A stretch of DNA of 64,000 bases from Avibacterium sp. 20-132 (GCF_023611925.1 NZ_CP091456.1:2521161-2585160); one strand, 5' to 3'; counted from the stretch's first letter, positions 8,119-17,546 are shown. The notes: generated by a model from the sequence alone, not told the origin. Program-made: numbers and translations.

Positions 8119-10353
8119 ATGGGGCAATATAAAAAGCTCTGGTACACGTTGATCGTTGTGCTTATCGGGGCATTTTCTATTCTGGGTTATTTTGGGGTAG
8201 ATATTTATCGGGAAGCGCCGCCTATTCCTGAAAAATACATCAATGCAAATGGTGAAACCCTAATTACTAAAAATGATATTTTGCAAGGTCAAACCGCTTG
8301 GCAAACGACTGGAGGAATGCAACTTGGCTCAATCTGGGGACACGGTGCATATCAAGCGCCTGATTGGACGGCTGACTGGTTACACCGTGAATTGACCAAC
8401 TGGTTAGATATTACAGCACAAAAAGAATTTGGTAAAAATTTTGATCAATTAAATGACGATCAAAAAGCCATTTTACAAGCGCGTCTTACTCGTGAATATC
8501 GAGGCAGTAAAATCGAAAATGGTGTTGTACAATTATCTGATACACGTCAGCAAGCCATTGAAAAAACAGCACAATATTATATTTCGCTATATGGTGATGA
8601 TCCGCAGTTCAAACTCACTCGCGATCATTTTGCGATGAAAGATAACACCTTGCCCGCATTAGCAGATCGTCAAGATTTAACAAAATTTTTCTTCTGGACT
8701 GCTTGGACTGCCTCGGCGAATCGTCCAAATACAGAGGCAACTTATACCAATAACTGGCCACACGAACCACTCATTAATAATGTGCCAACCGCAGAAAATA
8801 TTATGTGGTCTATTGCCAGTGTTGTCTTCCTGATTTTAGGCATTGGTATGATGGTTTGGGTGTGGGCATTTAAGAAAAAAGAAGATGAGAAAGATCCAAT
8901 TCCTGATGCCGTTGATCCGCTAACTAAAATTCAACTCACCCCTTCACAAAAAGCGCTTGGTAAATATTTATTTACGGTTGTGGCGTTATTTATTGCACAG
9001 GTTACGTTTGGGACTATCGTCGCACACTATACGGTTGAAGGTCAGGATTTTTATGGTATCCCATTATCAGATTACCTTCCTTATTCCCTCATTCGTACTT
9101 GGCACGTACAAAGTGCGTTGTTCTGGATTGCTATGGCATTTTTAGCGGGCGGATTATTCCTAGCCCCAATTATCAATGGCGGTAAAGATCCAAAATATCA
9201 AAAATTAGGCGTAGATATCCTCTTTTGGGCATTAGTGGCGTTGGTTGTCGGTTCCTTTACCGGAAGTTATTTAGCCATTGCACATCAAATTCCAAAAGAA
9301 TTAAGCTTTATGTTCGGTCATCAAGGGTATGAATTTATTGACCTAGGACGTTTCTGGCAAGCGGTAAAATATGCCGGTATTTTGTTCTGGCTAGTGCTAA
9401 TGCTACGTGGCACAATCAATGCGTTTAAACAGCCGGGAGATAAAAATTTACTCGCGTTGTTCTTTGCTTCTGTCATTGCAATCGGGCTATTCTATGGACC
9501 AGCCCTCTTTTACGGAGAACATACTCACTTATCTGTAATGGAATATTGGCGTTGGTGGGTTGTGCATCTTTGGGTGGAAGGGTTCTTTGAAGTATTCTCG
9601 GTTGCCGCACTATCCTTTATTTTTGTCAGTTTAGGGCTTGTTTCACGCCGCACAGCAACCGTTTCCACGATTGCTTCTGCCTCGATTTTCCTTATTGGTG
9701 GTATCCCCGGCACCTTCCATCATCTTTACTTTGCTGGTGCAACCACCCCTATTATTGCGGTAGGTGCTTCATTCTCTGCATTAGAAGTTGTTCCCTTAGT
9801 TTTACTCGGTTATGAGGCTTGGGAACATTGGTCTATGCAACAAAAAGCACCTTGGATGGAACGTTTAAAATGGCCAATCTATTGCTTCGTGGCTGTTGCA
9901 TTCTGGAATATGTTAGGAGCGGGTGTGTTTGGCTTCTTAATCAACCCACCTATCTCGCTTTACTATGTTCAAGGGTTAAACACCACAGCAGTACACGCAC
10001 ACGCCGCCTTATTTGGCGTTTATGGTTTCCTTGCCTTAGGATTTGTATTCTTAATCGTACGTTACTTACGCCCAACCCACCAATTTGATGATAAATTGAT
10101 GAAATTTGGTTTCTGGAGTTTAAATCTGGGTTTAGTTGTAATGATTATCTCAAGCCTACTACCAATTGGTGTTATTCAAGCTCACGCTAATATGGTACAC
10201 GGGTTATGGTATGCGCGTGGCGAAGCCTTTATGCAACAAGAACTTTTTGTTACCTTACGCTGGGTGCGTATGGTAGGCGATGTTATCTTCGGCTTAGGGG
10301 CATTAGCTTTCTTCTGGCAAATGGTGAAAATGGTGTTTGCAAAACAAAAATAA
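8119..10353 (+). CDS. norB: quinol-dependent nitric oxide reductase (qNor)
   Basis: I chose the ATG at 8119 (GGAGAATTGATT before it); an earlier in-frame ATG at 8083 lies inside a hairpin and lacks a ribosome site. The 744-residue length fits single-subunit qNor, which reduces two NO to N2O with electrons from quinol in the inner membrane. The N-terminal helix and extracytoplasmic domain (WGHGAYQAPDWTADWLHRE) precede a heme-copper oxidase core. Haem and FeB histidines are visible in RTWHVQSALFW, VVHLWVEGFFEVF, TFHHLYFAG and HAHAALFGVYG. No cytochrome c partner gene is adjacent, as expected for qNor. A role in NO detoxification is more likely than full denitrification, since no other denitrification gene is seen. 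Confidence 0.93.
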   Translation: MGQYKKLWYTLIVVLIGAFSILGYFGVDIYREAPPIPEKYINANGETLITKNDILQGQTAWQTTGGMQLGSIWGHGAYQAPDWTADWLHRELTNWLDITAQKEFGKNFDQLNDDQKAILQARLTREYRGSKIENGVVQLSDTRQQAIEKTAQYYISLYGDDPQFKLTRDHFAMKDNTLPALADRQDLTKFFFWTAWTASANRPNTEATYTNNWPHEPLINNVPTAENIMWSIASVVFLILGIGMMVWVWAFKKKEDEKDPIPDAVDPLTKIQLTPSQKALGKYLFTVVALFIAQVTFGTIVAHYTVEGQDFYGIPLSDYLPYSLIRTWHVQSALFWIAMAFLAGGLFLAPIINGGKDPKYQKLGVDILFWALVALVVGSFTGSYLAIAHQIPKELSFMFGHQGYEFIDLGRFWQAVKYAGILFWLVLMLRGTINAFKQPGDKNLLALFFASVIAIGLFYGPALFYGEHTHLSVMEYWRWWVVHLWVEGFFEVFSVAALSFIFVSLGLVSRRTATVSTIASASIFLIGGIPGTFHHLYFAGATTPIIAVGASFSALEVVPLVLLGYEAWEHWSMQQKAPWMERLKWPIYCFVAVAFWNMLGAGVFGFLINPPISLYYVQGLNTTAVHAHAALFGVYGFLALGFVFLIVRYLRPTHQFDDKLMKFGFWSLNLGLVVMIISSLLPIGVIQAHANMVHGLWYARGEAFMQQELFVTLRWVRMVGDVIFGLGALAFFWQMVKMVFAKQK

Positions 10354-10416
10354 GTCGCTAACCTCTTGCTATTCCTCTGCTTATAAAGAGGAATGATGAG
10401 ACTTCATCAAAAAATC

Positions 10417-10456
10417 AAGTGCGGTCAAAAATTTTCATTTTTTTGACCGCACTTTC
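10417..10456. terminator. terminator made of two inverted uptake signals
   Basis: A 14-bp perfect stem joins the uptake-signal core on one strand (10417-10430) to its inverted copy (10441-10454), with a 10-nt loop; it lies about 60 bp after norB. Confidence 0.8.
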
Positions 10457-10561
10457 ATTATATCCATCGTCTGATGTTAAAAGGCTATCTCCTGCACTGC
10501 TTTTTATAACGGCGCTGTTATCTTATTCTAAACTCAAATGACAAGATGATTGACTTATGAG

Positions 10562-11188
10562 TTATGAAAAAATAGAAATACGCTGACGGATATGCTCTCC
10601 TTTTACTGCTTCATCAATCATCGCAATGGCATAATCAGCATAGCTCACATAGCTTTCACCTTGTTCATTTAGCGTAAAAATTTCACCCGCTAAACGATAA
10701 TGGCCCGTTTTCTTGCCTTCAGGATCGAAAACTGCCGCTGGGCTAATGTATGTCCATTTCACATCATCACGTTTACGCAATTCCATTAACGCTTTTGCCA
10801 TTGCTTGGGCTAACGATTTATATTCAACGGGGAAATCTGGCGTATCTACAAGTTGCACCGTTAAGCTATCATCAATATAAAGGCTACCTGCGCCACCCAC
10901 AACGAGTAAGCGAACATTTGTTCCTGCCAAAATATTACATAAATGGGCTAAAGAGCTGCTATGCTGTGGCAATGTTTCAGGTGTCCACGCGGCAAAGGCA
11001 TCAATAACCACATCAAATCCTGCAAGATCTGCGTTGGTTAAATCAAACAAATCTTTTTTCAGTATATTTTGTGCGCTGCTGTGATTTTCATTGCGAACCA
11101 CCGCAGTTACATCAAAACCGCGTGCTACCGCTTCTGCGACAATCAAACGCCCTGCTTTACCATTTGCGCCAATTACTGCTAGTTTCAT
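10562..11188 (-). CDS. NAD(P)-binding oxidoreductase (atypical SDR)
   Basis: A 208-residue Rossmann protein with the nucleotide motif VIGANGKAG at residues 5-13, followed by a VTAVVRN strand whose Arg suggests NADPH preference. It lacks the classical Tyr-x3-Lys pair and matches the atypical SDR group (biliverdin-reductase-B/NmrA-like). Such proteins reduce quinones or flavins, or act as redox sensors; the substrate is unknown. It is transcribed divergently from an HxlR regulator 150 bp away, an arrangement common for redox-responsive regulator-target pairs. Confidence 0.75.
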   Translation of the reverse strand: MKLAVIGANGKAGRLIVAEAVARGFDVTAVVRNENHSSAQNILKKDLFDLTNADLAGFDVVIDAFAAWTPETLPQHSSSLAHLCNILAGTNVRLLVVGGAGSLYIDDSLTVQLVDTPDFPVEYKSLAQAMAKALMELRKRDDVKWTYISPAAVFDPEGKKTGHYRLAGEIFTLNEQGESYVSYADYAIAMIDEAVKGEHIRQRISIFS

Positions 11189-11338
11189 TTTTCTTTCTCC
11201 TTGTTTAATGATAACTAAAAATAGTTCTGTTACGTTTTTATTGAGCGTGATAATATCTCTTTAGCAAATAAAAAGAAAGTAAGCACCCAAAAGTGCAGTA
11301 GTTACTTAAAGGAAACTTATATTGAAAAATAAGGAAAA

Positions 11339-11677
11339 ATGTTGAAAGAAACAGATAAAAAATTACCCGATTGTGAAGTGGAAATCACATTAATGATGAT
11401 GAGTGAACGTTGGCGTGTATTGATTATTCGTGAATTATTATCTGGCACAAAGCGTTTTGGTGAATTGAAAAAAACCTTAAACGGCATCTCACAAAAAGTG
11501 CTAACGGCTAATTTAAGGGCAATGGAAAGCCAAGGGTTATTAACGCGAAAAGTCTATGCGGAAGTGCCACCACGGGTGGAATATACTCTTACAGAAGACG
11601 GAATAAGCCTAAAAAGCGTGCTTGATGCAATGGCTATATGGGGAGAGAGTTATCGGCAAAAATATAAAAATAGATAA
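11339..11677 (+). CDS. HxlR-family transcriptional regulator
   Basis: A 112-residue winged-helix protein. The family features are the LMMMSERWRVLIIRELLSGTKRFGELKKTLNGISQKVLTANLRAMESQGLL core and the wing PPRVEYTLTEDG. One cysteine (DCEVE, residue 11) sits where redox-sensing HxlR proteins (YodB/HypR type) carry their reactive Cys, which suggests sensing of electrophiles or oxidants. GGAAAA precedes the ATG. The most likely target is the divergent oxidoreductase gene. The 3' end runs into an inverted uptake-signal pair before thrS. Confidence 0.85.
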   Translation: MLKETDKKLPDCEVEITLMMMSERWRVLIIRELLSGTKRFGELKKTLNGISQKVLTANLRAMESQGLLTRKVYAEVPPRVEYTLTEDGISLKSVLDAMAIWGESYRQKYKNR

Positions 11678-11693
11678 AATCTCAAAAAAAAAA

Positions 11694-11757
11694 ACCACCG
11701 CACTAAGTAAAATGCTTAAAGGTGTGGTGATTTTTGCTGTGATGTTTAGTGCGGTTT
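11694..11757. terminator. convergent terminator region with inverted uptake signals
   Basis: ACCGCACTA and TAGTGCGGT form an interrupted inverted repeat between the convergent regulator gene and thrS; runs of A and T on both sides allow termination in both directions. Confidence 0.45.
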
Positions 11758-11758
11758 T

Positions 11759-13693
11759 CTACTCTTGCTCACCAAGCAATTTTAATTCTCGGTTTTTCAC
11801 TTGATGTTTCAGCATTTCAGTAAATTCTGCGATAGTGAATGTACCTAAATCAGCCCCTTTACGAGTACGCACGGCGATTTTGCCTTCGGCAATTTCTTTA
11901 TCGCCACAAACTAACATATAAGGTACGCGTTTTAAGGTATGTTCACGGATTTTAAAGCCAATTTTCTCGTTACGTAAATCCGCTTTAGCACGCAAGCCCG
12001 CATCAGAAAGGGCTTTCACCACCTCTTTTACATAATCCGCTTGGCTATCGGTAATATTCATCACCACAGCCTGAGTTGGAGCAAGCCAAGGTGGGAAGAA
12101 ACCCGCGTAATCTTCGGTGATAATGCCGATAAAACGCTCTAATGAACCTAAAATCGCACGGTGAATCATTACTGGAGTTCGGCGATCATTGTCTTCCGCA
12201 ACATAAGACGCATTTAAACGACCCGGTAAAGCAAAATCAAGCTGGATTGTGCCACATTGCCATTCACGATCAAGGCTATCACGCAGAGCAAATTCAATTT
12301 TAGGCCCGTAAAATGCGCCCTCACCTTCTTGAATTTCGTATTCTAAGCCATTGTGTTTTAAGGCATTTGCTAGACCTTGCTCTGCTTGATCCCACATTTC
12401 ATCAGAACCAATGCGTTTCTCTGGACGCGTAGAAAGTTTCACTTGGATATTATTGAAACCAAACGTACTGTAAATATCATAAACCATACGGATACAACTG
12501 GTTACTTCGCTTTCAATTTGATCTTCCGTACAGAAAATATGTGCATCATCTTGGGTAAAACCACGCACACGCATTAATCCGTGCAATGAACCTGACGGTT
12601 CGTTACGATGACAAGAACCAAATTCCGCCATACGAATTGGCAGATCACGGTAAGATTTTAAGCCTTGATTGAAGATTTGCACGTGTCCGGGACAGTTCAT
12701 TGGTTTAATGGCATATTCACGGTTTTCTGATGAGGTGGTGAACATTAAATCACCATAGTTTTGCCAATGCCCTGTTTTTTCCCATAAAACACGATCCATC
12801 ATAAATGGCCCTTTCACTTCTTGATAATCGTACTCTTTTAATTTAGTACGCACGAAAGTTTCAAGCTCACGGAAAATCGTCCAACCGTCATTGTGCCAGA
12901 ACACCATACCCGGTGCTTCTTCTTGCATATGATAAAGATCAAGCGCTTTACCAATTTTACGATGATCGCGTTTTGCTGCTTCTTCTAAACGTTGCAAATA
13001 GGCGGCAAGTTGCTTTTTATCCGCCCACGCTGTGCCGTAAATACGCTGTAACATCTTGTTTTTGCTATCGCCACGCCAATATGCGCCTGCCACTTTTTGT
13101 AATTTGAAATGATGACAGAAACGCATATTTGGTACGTGTGGGCCACGACACATATCAATATATTCTTCGTGGTGATACAGCGCTGGGGTGGCTGTTTTTT
13201 CGATATTTTCATCTAAAATCGCCATTTTATATGGCTCACCACGTTGTTCAAAAGTATCTCTTGCTTCTTGCCAAGTTACGCGTTTTTTCACCACATCATA
13301 ATTGGTTTTTGCTAGTTCAAGCATTCTTTTTTCAATGGCGTCAAGATCTTCTTGCGTTAAAGAGCGGTCTAAATCCACATCATAATAAAAACCGTTTTCA
13401 ATGGTTGGCCCGATAGCCATTTTTACATCAGGGAAAAGCTGTTTAATCGCGTGTCCTAATAAATGGGCGCAAGAGTGGCGAATAATTTCTAGTCCGTCTT
13501 CATCTTTGGCGGTAATAATTTCTAGCTTGGCATCTTGATCAATCAGATCACACGCATCACGGCGTTCACCGTTCACACGCCCTGCGATAGTCGCTTTGGC
13601 TAAACCTGCACCAATATCTTGTGCAACGTCAAGCACTGTAACGGGTTTATCAAATTGGCGTTGTGAGCCATCGGGTAAAGTAATAATTGGCAT
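11759..13693 (-). CDS. thrS: threonyl-tRNA synthetase
   Basis: A full-length 644-residue class II synthetase that charges tRNA-Thr. In order: TGS domain (about 1-61), the editing domain with the [10 protein letters not shown] motif (about 73-84), the catalytic core with MNCPGH (zinc Cys), motif 2 region [30 protein letters not shown] and motif 3 [14 protein letters not shown], then the anticodon-binding domain. All three zinc-ligand contexts are present. The ATG follows AAGGATTTGAT. The usual downstream gene infC is not next to it here: thrS ends in front of a convergent regulator gene. Confidence 0.97.
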   Translation of the reverse strand: MPIITLPDGSQRQFDKPVTVLDVAQDIGAGLAKATIAGRVNGERRDACDLIDQDAKLEIITAKDEDGLEIIRHSCAHLLGHAIKQLFPDVKMAIGPTIENGFYYDVDLDRSLTQEDLDAIEKRMLELAKTNYDVVKKRVTWQEARDTFEQRGEPYKMAILDENIEKTATPALYHHEEYIDMCRGPHVPNMRFCHHFKLQKVAGAYWRGDSKNKMLQRIYGTAWADKKQLAAYLQRLEEAAKRDHRKIGKALDLYHMQEEAPGMVFWHNDGWTIFRELETFVRTKLKEYDYQEVKGPFMMDRVLWEKTGHWQNYGDLMFTTSSENREYAIKPMNCPGHVQIFNQGLKSYRDLPIRMAEFGSCHRNEPSGSLHGLMRVRGFTQDDAHIFCTEDQIESEVTSCIRMVYDIYSTFGFNNIQVKLSTRPEKRIGSDEMWDQAEQGLANALKHNGLEYEIQEGEGAFYGPKIEFALRDSLDREWQCGTIQLDFALPGRLNASYVAEDNDRRTPVMIHRAILGSLERFIGIITEDYAGFFPPWLAPTQAVVMNITDSQADYVKEVVKALSDAGLRAKADLRNEKIGFKIREHTLKRVPYMLVCGDKEIAEGKIAVRTRKGADLGTFTIAEFTEMLKHQVKNRELKLLGEQE

Positions 13694-13761
13694 ATCAAAT
13701 CCTTATACAGTGGTTACCCATACGAGAGGTAACTTGTTGATTAAATTAAAAATAAACTAAA

Positions 13762-13811
13762 AAAGCACCGCACTTTGTTATACCTACAATGTATTTTCCG
13801 CACTGTGCTTT
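13762..13811 (-). promoter_or_regulatory. attenuator-like hairpin in the thrS leader
   Basis: On the minus strand AAAGCAC (13811-13805) pairs with GTGCTTT (13768-13762) and a run of T follows at once, so it reads as an intrinsic terminator about 70 nt before the thrS start and inside its leader. Two uptake-signal-like cores lie within the arms. The element could also be a terminator for grxB, but it lies downstream of the thrS promoter. Confidence 0.5.
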
Positions 13812-13858
13812 CTCTATTATCGAATCGCTTTTGGTAGGGCTTTCGATTTAAGCGAGTG

Positions 13859-13887
13859 ATCATACGCTATTTTGCGTTGAAAACCAA
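13859..13887 (-). promoter_or_regulatory. thrS promoter
   Basis: On the minus strand TTGGTT (13887-13882), 17 bp, then TATGAT (13864-13859) gives a sigma70 promoter with a leader of about 160 nt. The long leader supports regulation by leader structure. Confidence 0.5.
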
Positions 13888-13921
13888 CTTTCTCGCCGAT
13901 TTTCCTCGGCGTTTTACAACG

Positions 13922-14572
13922 CTAAACGGCTTTATCAAAATATAATTCAACTTGCGATAAGCTCGCCATCATTTCCACATAGGCTTTCACTTTTGGCGGG
14001 AAAACAAGCCCTTTCACACAAGTGAGGTTGCGTAACATTGGGAAAAGCAAAATATCTTCCATCGAAAGCTGATTATTTACCCCATTTTCTGACAAAATCA
14101 ATGGTTCAAGAGCGGTAAAATCTTGCTGTAATTTTTCAATATATTGCGCAGAATTCGCAAGATTTTCAGCAAAATCACCAATACTTTCTGTTTTCTTTTT
14201 CACGAAATAATCCACCGCACTTTGGGTAGCAAATTCAGGCAAGCCTAACTGCACAAAACGTGGCAATAACAGATGATTATAATAACTACCGACTGCTTTC
14301 ATCCACGCTTGCAGATCGCTACGCACCTCATCATCTGGCAGTAAGCGATTGCCATAGTTTTGATCCACATAATGCACAATATCTAAACTTTCTGGCATTG
14401 CTGTGCCATCTTCTTTAATCAAGATTGGCGCCATTTTCTTTCCAATCAAGGAAACTGGCGTTGCTTCATCATCACTTAATAGCATTAGCTCTACCACGGG
14501 CAAATTCTTTAAGCCAAAAATCATTCTGGCACGCACGCAGAATGGACAATGATCATAAACGTATAACTTCAT
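13922..14572 (-). CDS. grxB: glutaredoxin 2
   Basis: A 216-residue GST-fold glutaredoxin of the GrxB type. The redox-active CPFC is at residues 9-12, followed by the thioredoxin-like domain with cis-Pro (KKMAPIL) and the PESLDIVHYVD segment. An all-helical C-terminal domain makes up the rest. It reduces glutathione-mixed disulfides in the cytoplasm. The length equals that of the E. coli protein. It sits upstream of thrS on the same strand but the thrS promoter lies between them. Confidence 0.92.
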   Translation of the reverse strand: MKLYVYDHCPFCVRARMIFGLKNLPVVELMLLSDDEATPVSLIGKKMAPILIKEDGTAMPESLDIVHYVDQNYGNRLLPDDEVRSDLQAWMKAVGSYYNHLLLPRFVQLGLPEFATQSAVDYFVKKKTESIGDFAENLANSAQYIEKLQQDFTALEPLILSENGVNNQLSMEDILLFPMLRNLTCVKGLVFPPKVKAYVEMMASLSQVELYFDKAV

Positions 14573-14647
14573 TTTTGCTCCTTAATAAATTATTTATGTA
14601 AATCAGGGCTACCTTACCGCAAATTTTTTGATCCGCAAATAAAAAAC

Positions 14648-14661
14648 TTGATGTTCATCAC
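14648..14661. promoter_or_regulatory. FNR-like site
   Basis: TTGAT-GTTC-ATCAC matches the FNR consensus TTGAT-N4-ATCAA at nine of ten positions, in the divergent grxB / fructosamine kinase region. It could also be read as a poor CRP site. Confidence 0.4.
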
Positions 14662-14723
14662 AGATTATTTTGCCAATTTTCTTTACGATCAAGCAGTGGT
14701 ACAAGTTGAATATAGGGGGACTT

Positions 14724-15587
14724 ATGTGGAAATCAATTTCTCAAGTTTTAGCCGAACATCTTGGTGCATATTATTTTATCAAGCAAAAACGTAAAGTGCA
14801 TACGGGCGAAATGCACGAAGCTTGGATTATTGATGATGGAATCCAGCCTGTTTTTGTCAAAATCAATACAAAATCCTACCGCTCTATGTTTCGCGCCGAA
14901 GCGGATCAATTGGCGTTGCTAGCCAAAACGGGCTGTATTCAAGTACCGCAAGTTTACGGTGTAGGCTGTTCGTCAAACCACAGTTTTTTACTGTTAGAAG
15001 CCCTTCCTTTCACCTCCCCTACTGAACAAAGTATGGCGCAATTCGCGCCCCAATTAGCTCAACTTCATCAATGGGGAAACGTTGAGCATTACGGATTTGA
15101 TTTCGATACTTGGCTTGGACCAGTGTATCAACCAAATGGGTGGTCAGATAATTGGGCAACCTTTTTTAGCGAACAGCGTATTGGCTGGCAATTACAGATC
15201 TGTAAAGAAAAAGGTTTAGACTTTGCGGATATTGATAAGTTGGTTGCCCTTGTTGCCAAACGTTTAGCCAAACATCAACCAAAGCCTGCGCTATTACACG
15301 GTAATCTTTGGATTGAAAATTGTGCAACAGTAACTGGCAAACCTTTTACTTACGATCCAGCCTGCTACTGGGGCGATCACGAATGCGATCTCGCATTTAG
15401 CGAATTGTTTCAACCATTCCCAGAAAAATTTTACCAAAATTATCACCGCACTTTACCTATTGATGAGGGCTATGCACAACGTAAACCGCTTTATCAGCTT
15501 TATTATTTATTAAATTTTAGCCATCGTTTTTCAGGTCATTACATAAATTTAACGAAACAATATCTCCAGCGATTATACGTCAATTAA
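14724..15587 (+). CDS. fructosamine kinase family protein
   Basis: The ATG at 14724 is preferred because AGGGGGA precedes it and it gives 287 residues, the normal size for the YniA/fructosamine-3-kinase family; an upstream in-frame ATG adds 18 residues without a ribosome site. Visible motifs are FVKIN (ATP-binding lysine), LLLEALPF, the catalytic loop LLHGNLWIEN and the metal site YDPACYWGDHECDLAFSELF. Members phosphorylate ketoamines (protein-bound fructosamines or ribulosamines), or act in protein deglycation repair. The gene is divergent from grxB. Confidence 0.88.
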   Translation: MWKSISQVLAEHLGAYYFIKQKRKVHTGEMHEAWIIDDGIQPVFVKINTKSYRSMFRAEADQLALLAKTGCIQVPQVYGVGCSSNHSFLLLEALPFTSPTEQSMAQFAPQLAQLHQWGNVEHYGFDFDTWLGPVYQPNGWSDNWATFFSEQRIGWQLQICKEKGLDFADIDKLVALVAKRLAKHQPKPALLHGNLWIENCATVTGKPFTYDPACYWGDHECDLAFSELFQPFPEKFYQNYHRTLPIDEGYAQRKPLYQLYYLLNFSHRFSGHYINLTKQYLQRLYVN

Positions 15588-15905
15588 AATAAGAAAAAGA
15601 GCAAATACTCAGCTCATCAGCTCTCTAAAACATTAAGGTGTACTGTTTTCTATTTTCTAGAAAACATGCTATTCATACAAAATAATCTTTTATTTATCCA
15701 TGGATATATATGGCTATAACCTTAATAAGAATATTAAGCATAACCTATTGAATTTATTTAAGTTAATAAAATAATTATTATTTCTGGTCAGACAAGATAA
15801 AGTATTGACTTTCCCACATAAAAGAGTAATCTAACAAACGAGTTAGGTTGTTATTAACTCATGTTTAACAATAAATCCAAAAAAATAATAACAAAGGAGT
15901 TCATT
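15588..15905 (+). other. intergenic region with promoter of the secreted peptide gene
   Basis: AT-rich, 318 bp. TTGACT at 15805-15810, a 16-bp spacer and TAATCT at 15827-15832 form a plausible promoter with a leader of about 65 nt. A short palindrome around TTTTCTAGAAAA lies near 15653-15664. I see no other gene. Confidence 0.5.
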
Positions 15906-16127
15906 ATGAAACTTAAATCTAAATTAATGTTAGGTGCTATCGCAGCCCTATTATCTTCACAAGTTATCGCTTCAGCTGGCCAACCAGTTCCAGTTGATCC
16001 AAGTGAATACAATGGTGTTGGTTGTACAAAAGAATACGACCCAACTCCATATAAGAAAAAAGATGGTACAATTGTTACCGCACCAAATCGTTGTGTTGCT
16101 GCTAAATGGGCTTCTGAAGGTTTATAA
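15906..16127 (+). CDS. small secreted two-cysteine protein of unknown function
   Basis: 73 residues. The ATG at 15906 follows a strong AAAGGAG site. The N-terminus is a typical Sec signal peptide (KLKSKLMLGAIAALLSS, cleavage probably after VIASA), leaving about 49 residues. The mature part has two cysteines (in YNGVGCTK and NRCVAAKW), so one disulfide is likely, and it is rich in Pro, Tyr and Lys. It has its own promoter and a strong terminator, so it is probably expressed at high level. I recognise no family. YNGVGC loosely recalls the YGNGV box of pediocin-like bacteriocins, but the order differs and this may be chance. Confidence 0.7.
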   Translation: MKLKSKLMLGAIAALLSSQVIASAGQPVPVDPSEYNGVGCTKEYDPTPYKKKDGTIVTAPNRCVAAKWASEGL

Positions 16128-16144
16128 TTAAAAAATAGAATTTT

Positions 16145-16171
16145 AGCCTTGCTTATAAAGCAAGGCTTTTT
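16145..16171 (+). terminator. rho-independent terminator of the secreted peptide gene
   Basis: AGCCTTGCTT and AAGCAAGGCT form a perfect 10-bp stem with a 3-nt loop, then TTTTTG. Confidence 0.85.
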
Positions 16172-16191
16172 GTTCTCTGAATAAAGGTTAT

Positions 16192-16923
16192 ATGGATAAC
16201 TACTTAGAAAAAATTCTTCGTTCATCAATTATCGTTACTTTTCTAATCGGAATTGGTTGGTCTGTAGCCTATTCCTATGGCTGGGCACAATCTTTTTATT
16301 ATCAATTTCCCTGGGAACTTGTGGAAGTAGGCATTCCAAATATAGCAAGAAGTTTAGGGTATGTCTTATTTATTTCTATAATTATTTCTTTTGTCTATAT
16401 TGTTGGTTTGTATATTATTAGAAAAGCAAAAGATCATTTTTCTGATAGATTTATGAACCGCTTACGTGTTTTTATTGTCTTCACGGCACTCTCTTCCCCT
16501 ATTGTTTTACAAGCAATCTTACTAATACAACATGTCAGTGCTGTATTACTAATCAGTTATACATTAATTGCAATTACAATTCCACTATTTGTAAAGCTTA
16601 AATATCAAAGTATAAGCCCACAAAATCTTAATAGACTGATCAAAAGAAAGAAGCTAAATCCAATTTATATTATGCTCTTTATATACCTATACTTTATTGT
16701 TTCTGCATTTACTATTGGATATTTCAGACCAGCTTTTAAACACGAATATGCATCTCTAGAAATTGAACATCAAAAGTACTATATCCTTGCAAAAAGTAAT
16801 AATTTTTTTGTGTTATCTAAAAATATTAGCACTAACAATAATATATTTTTTACTTATCCTTGTATAGAAAAACCAATTACTATTTGCAAATTTGAGGTTG
16901 AAAAATTGAGTGTAATTAAATGA
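16192..16923 (+). CDS. unknown polytopic membrane protein
   Basis: 243 residues with about five hydrophobic segments (roughly 11-30, 53-76, 89-110, 115-134, 156-178) and a C-terminal hydrophilic tail of about 65 residues with two cysteines (YPCIEKPITICKF). The segment between helices 1 and 2 (YSYGWAQSFYYQFPWELVEVG) is unusually aromatic. Its AT content is higher than that of the housekeeping neighbours, which suggests acquired DNA. AAAGGTTAT precedes the ATG, 20 bp after the peptide-gene terminator. I know no function; an immunity or partner role for the secreted peptide is only a guess. Confidence 0.7.
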   Translation: MDNYLEKILRSSIIVTFLIGIGWSVAYSYGWAQSFYYQFPWELVEVGIPNIARSLGYVLFISIIISFVYIVGLYIIRKAKDHFSDRFMNRLRVFIVFTALSSPIVLQAILLIQHVSAVLLISYTLIAITIPLFVKLKYQSISPQNLNRLIKRKKLNPIYIMLFIYLYFIVSAFTIGYFRPAFKHEYASLEIEHQKYYILAKSNNFFVLSKNISTNNNIFFTYPCIEKPITICKFEVEKLSVIK

Positions 16924-17238
16924 TAGATATTTTATAAAATGATCTTTTAGAGTAAAAAATAGTCTTTCTAAAATTTCTTTCTATTCAATTATATTTTTAA
17001 TATTTGACGAATTCTATGCTAAGTACTTTTTCAGTGTAACGGACAACTAGTTGCTAATAATTATTTTTTAGATTGTTAGCGACTATTTCGTTTAAAAAAA
17101 ATCATTCATAAACATAATATTACATTTTTTCAATCAGTTATAATTTATCAACGCACTCTTTAATTCATTAAATAATCCTTATAATCTATTTGTTGTCTTT
17201 TCAATATTTAATTCAAGATGCTCTTTAGAGATAAATGC
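16924..17238. other. AT-rich non-coding stretch
   Basis: No open frame with a ribosome site is visible. An imperfect 10-bp inverted repeat (17048-17057 / 17076-17085) followed by TTTCGTTT could end the membrane protein transcript. Confidence 0.5.
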
Positions 17239-17546
17239 TTATTTCTCGTAATATTTAAGATTAGCATAATTCACACTCTTACTCTTTTTTATATTTATAA
17301 GGAAATTACCTTTGTCAGCTGATTTAGCTGAACGTTCTTCTAAATTATCTTTATACTTTGAACACCAATAAGGTAAATTGGGGTAAAACGCATTGTTCTT
17401 ACTTTCTTTTAGAGTTTTAACCAGAATTCTAAGCCCTTGCTACCAGCAACAAATTTATGTTTTTCCTCTGTTTTCTCATTACCAGTGCAACCAAATAGAA
17501 TTGATACATATAAGATAAAACATAAAGTAAATGAATAATACTGTAT
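17239..17546 (-). pseudogene. decayed small lipoprotein gene
   Basis: On the minus strand AAGGAG, a 6-nt spacer and ATA at 17546-17544 stand where a start codon should be (ATG changed to ATA). The frame continues through a hydrophobic signal ending in a lipobox (SILFGCTGNEKTEEKHKF), then meets a stop at 17411-17409. A second frame takes over at the same place (GLRILVKTLKESKNNAFY) and runs to a stop at 17239 (...VNYANLKYYEK). This pattern, start lost plus one frameshift, is what a recently inactivated lipoprotein gene looks like. Re-sequencing could show that one of the lesions is an error. Family unknown. Confidence 0.6.
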
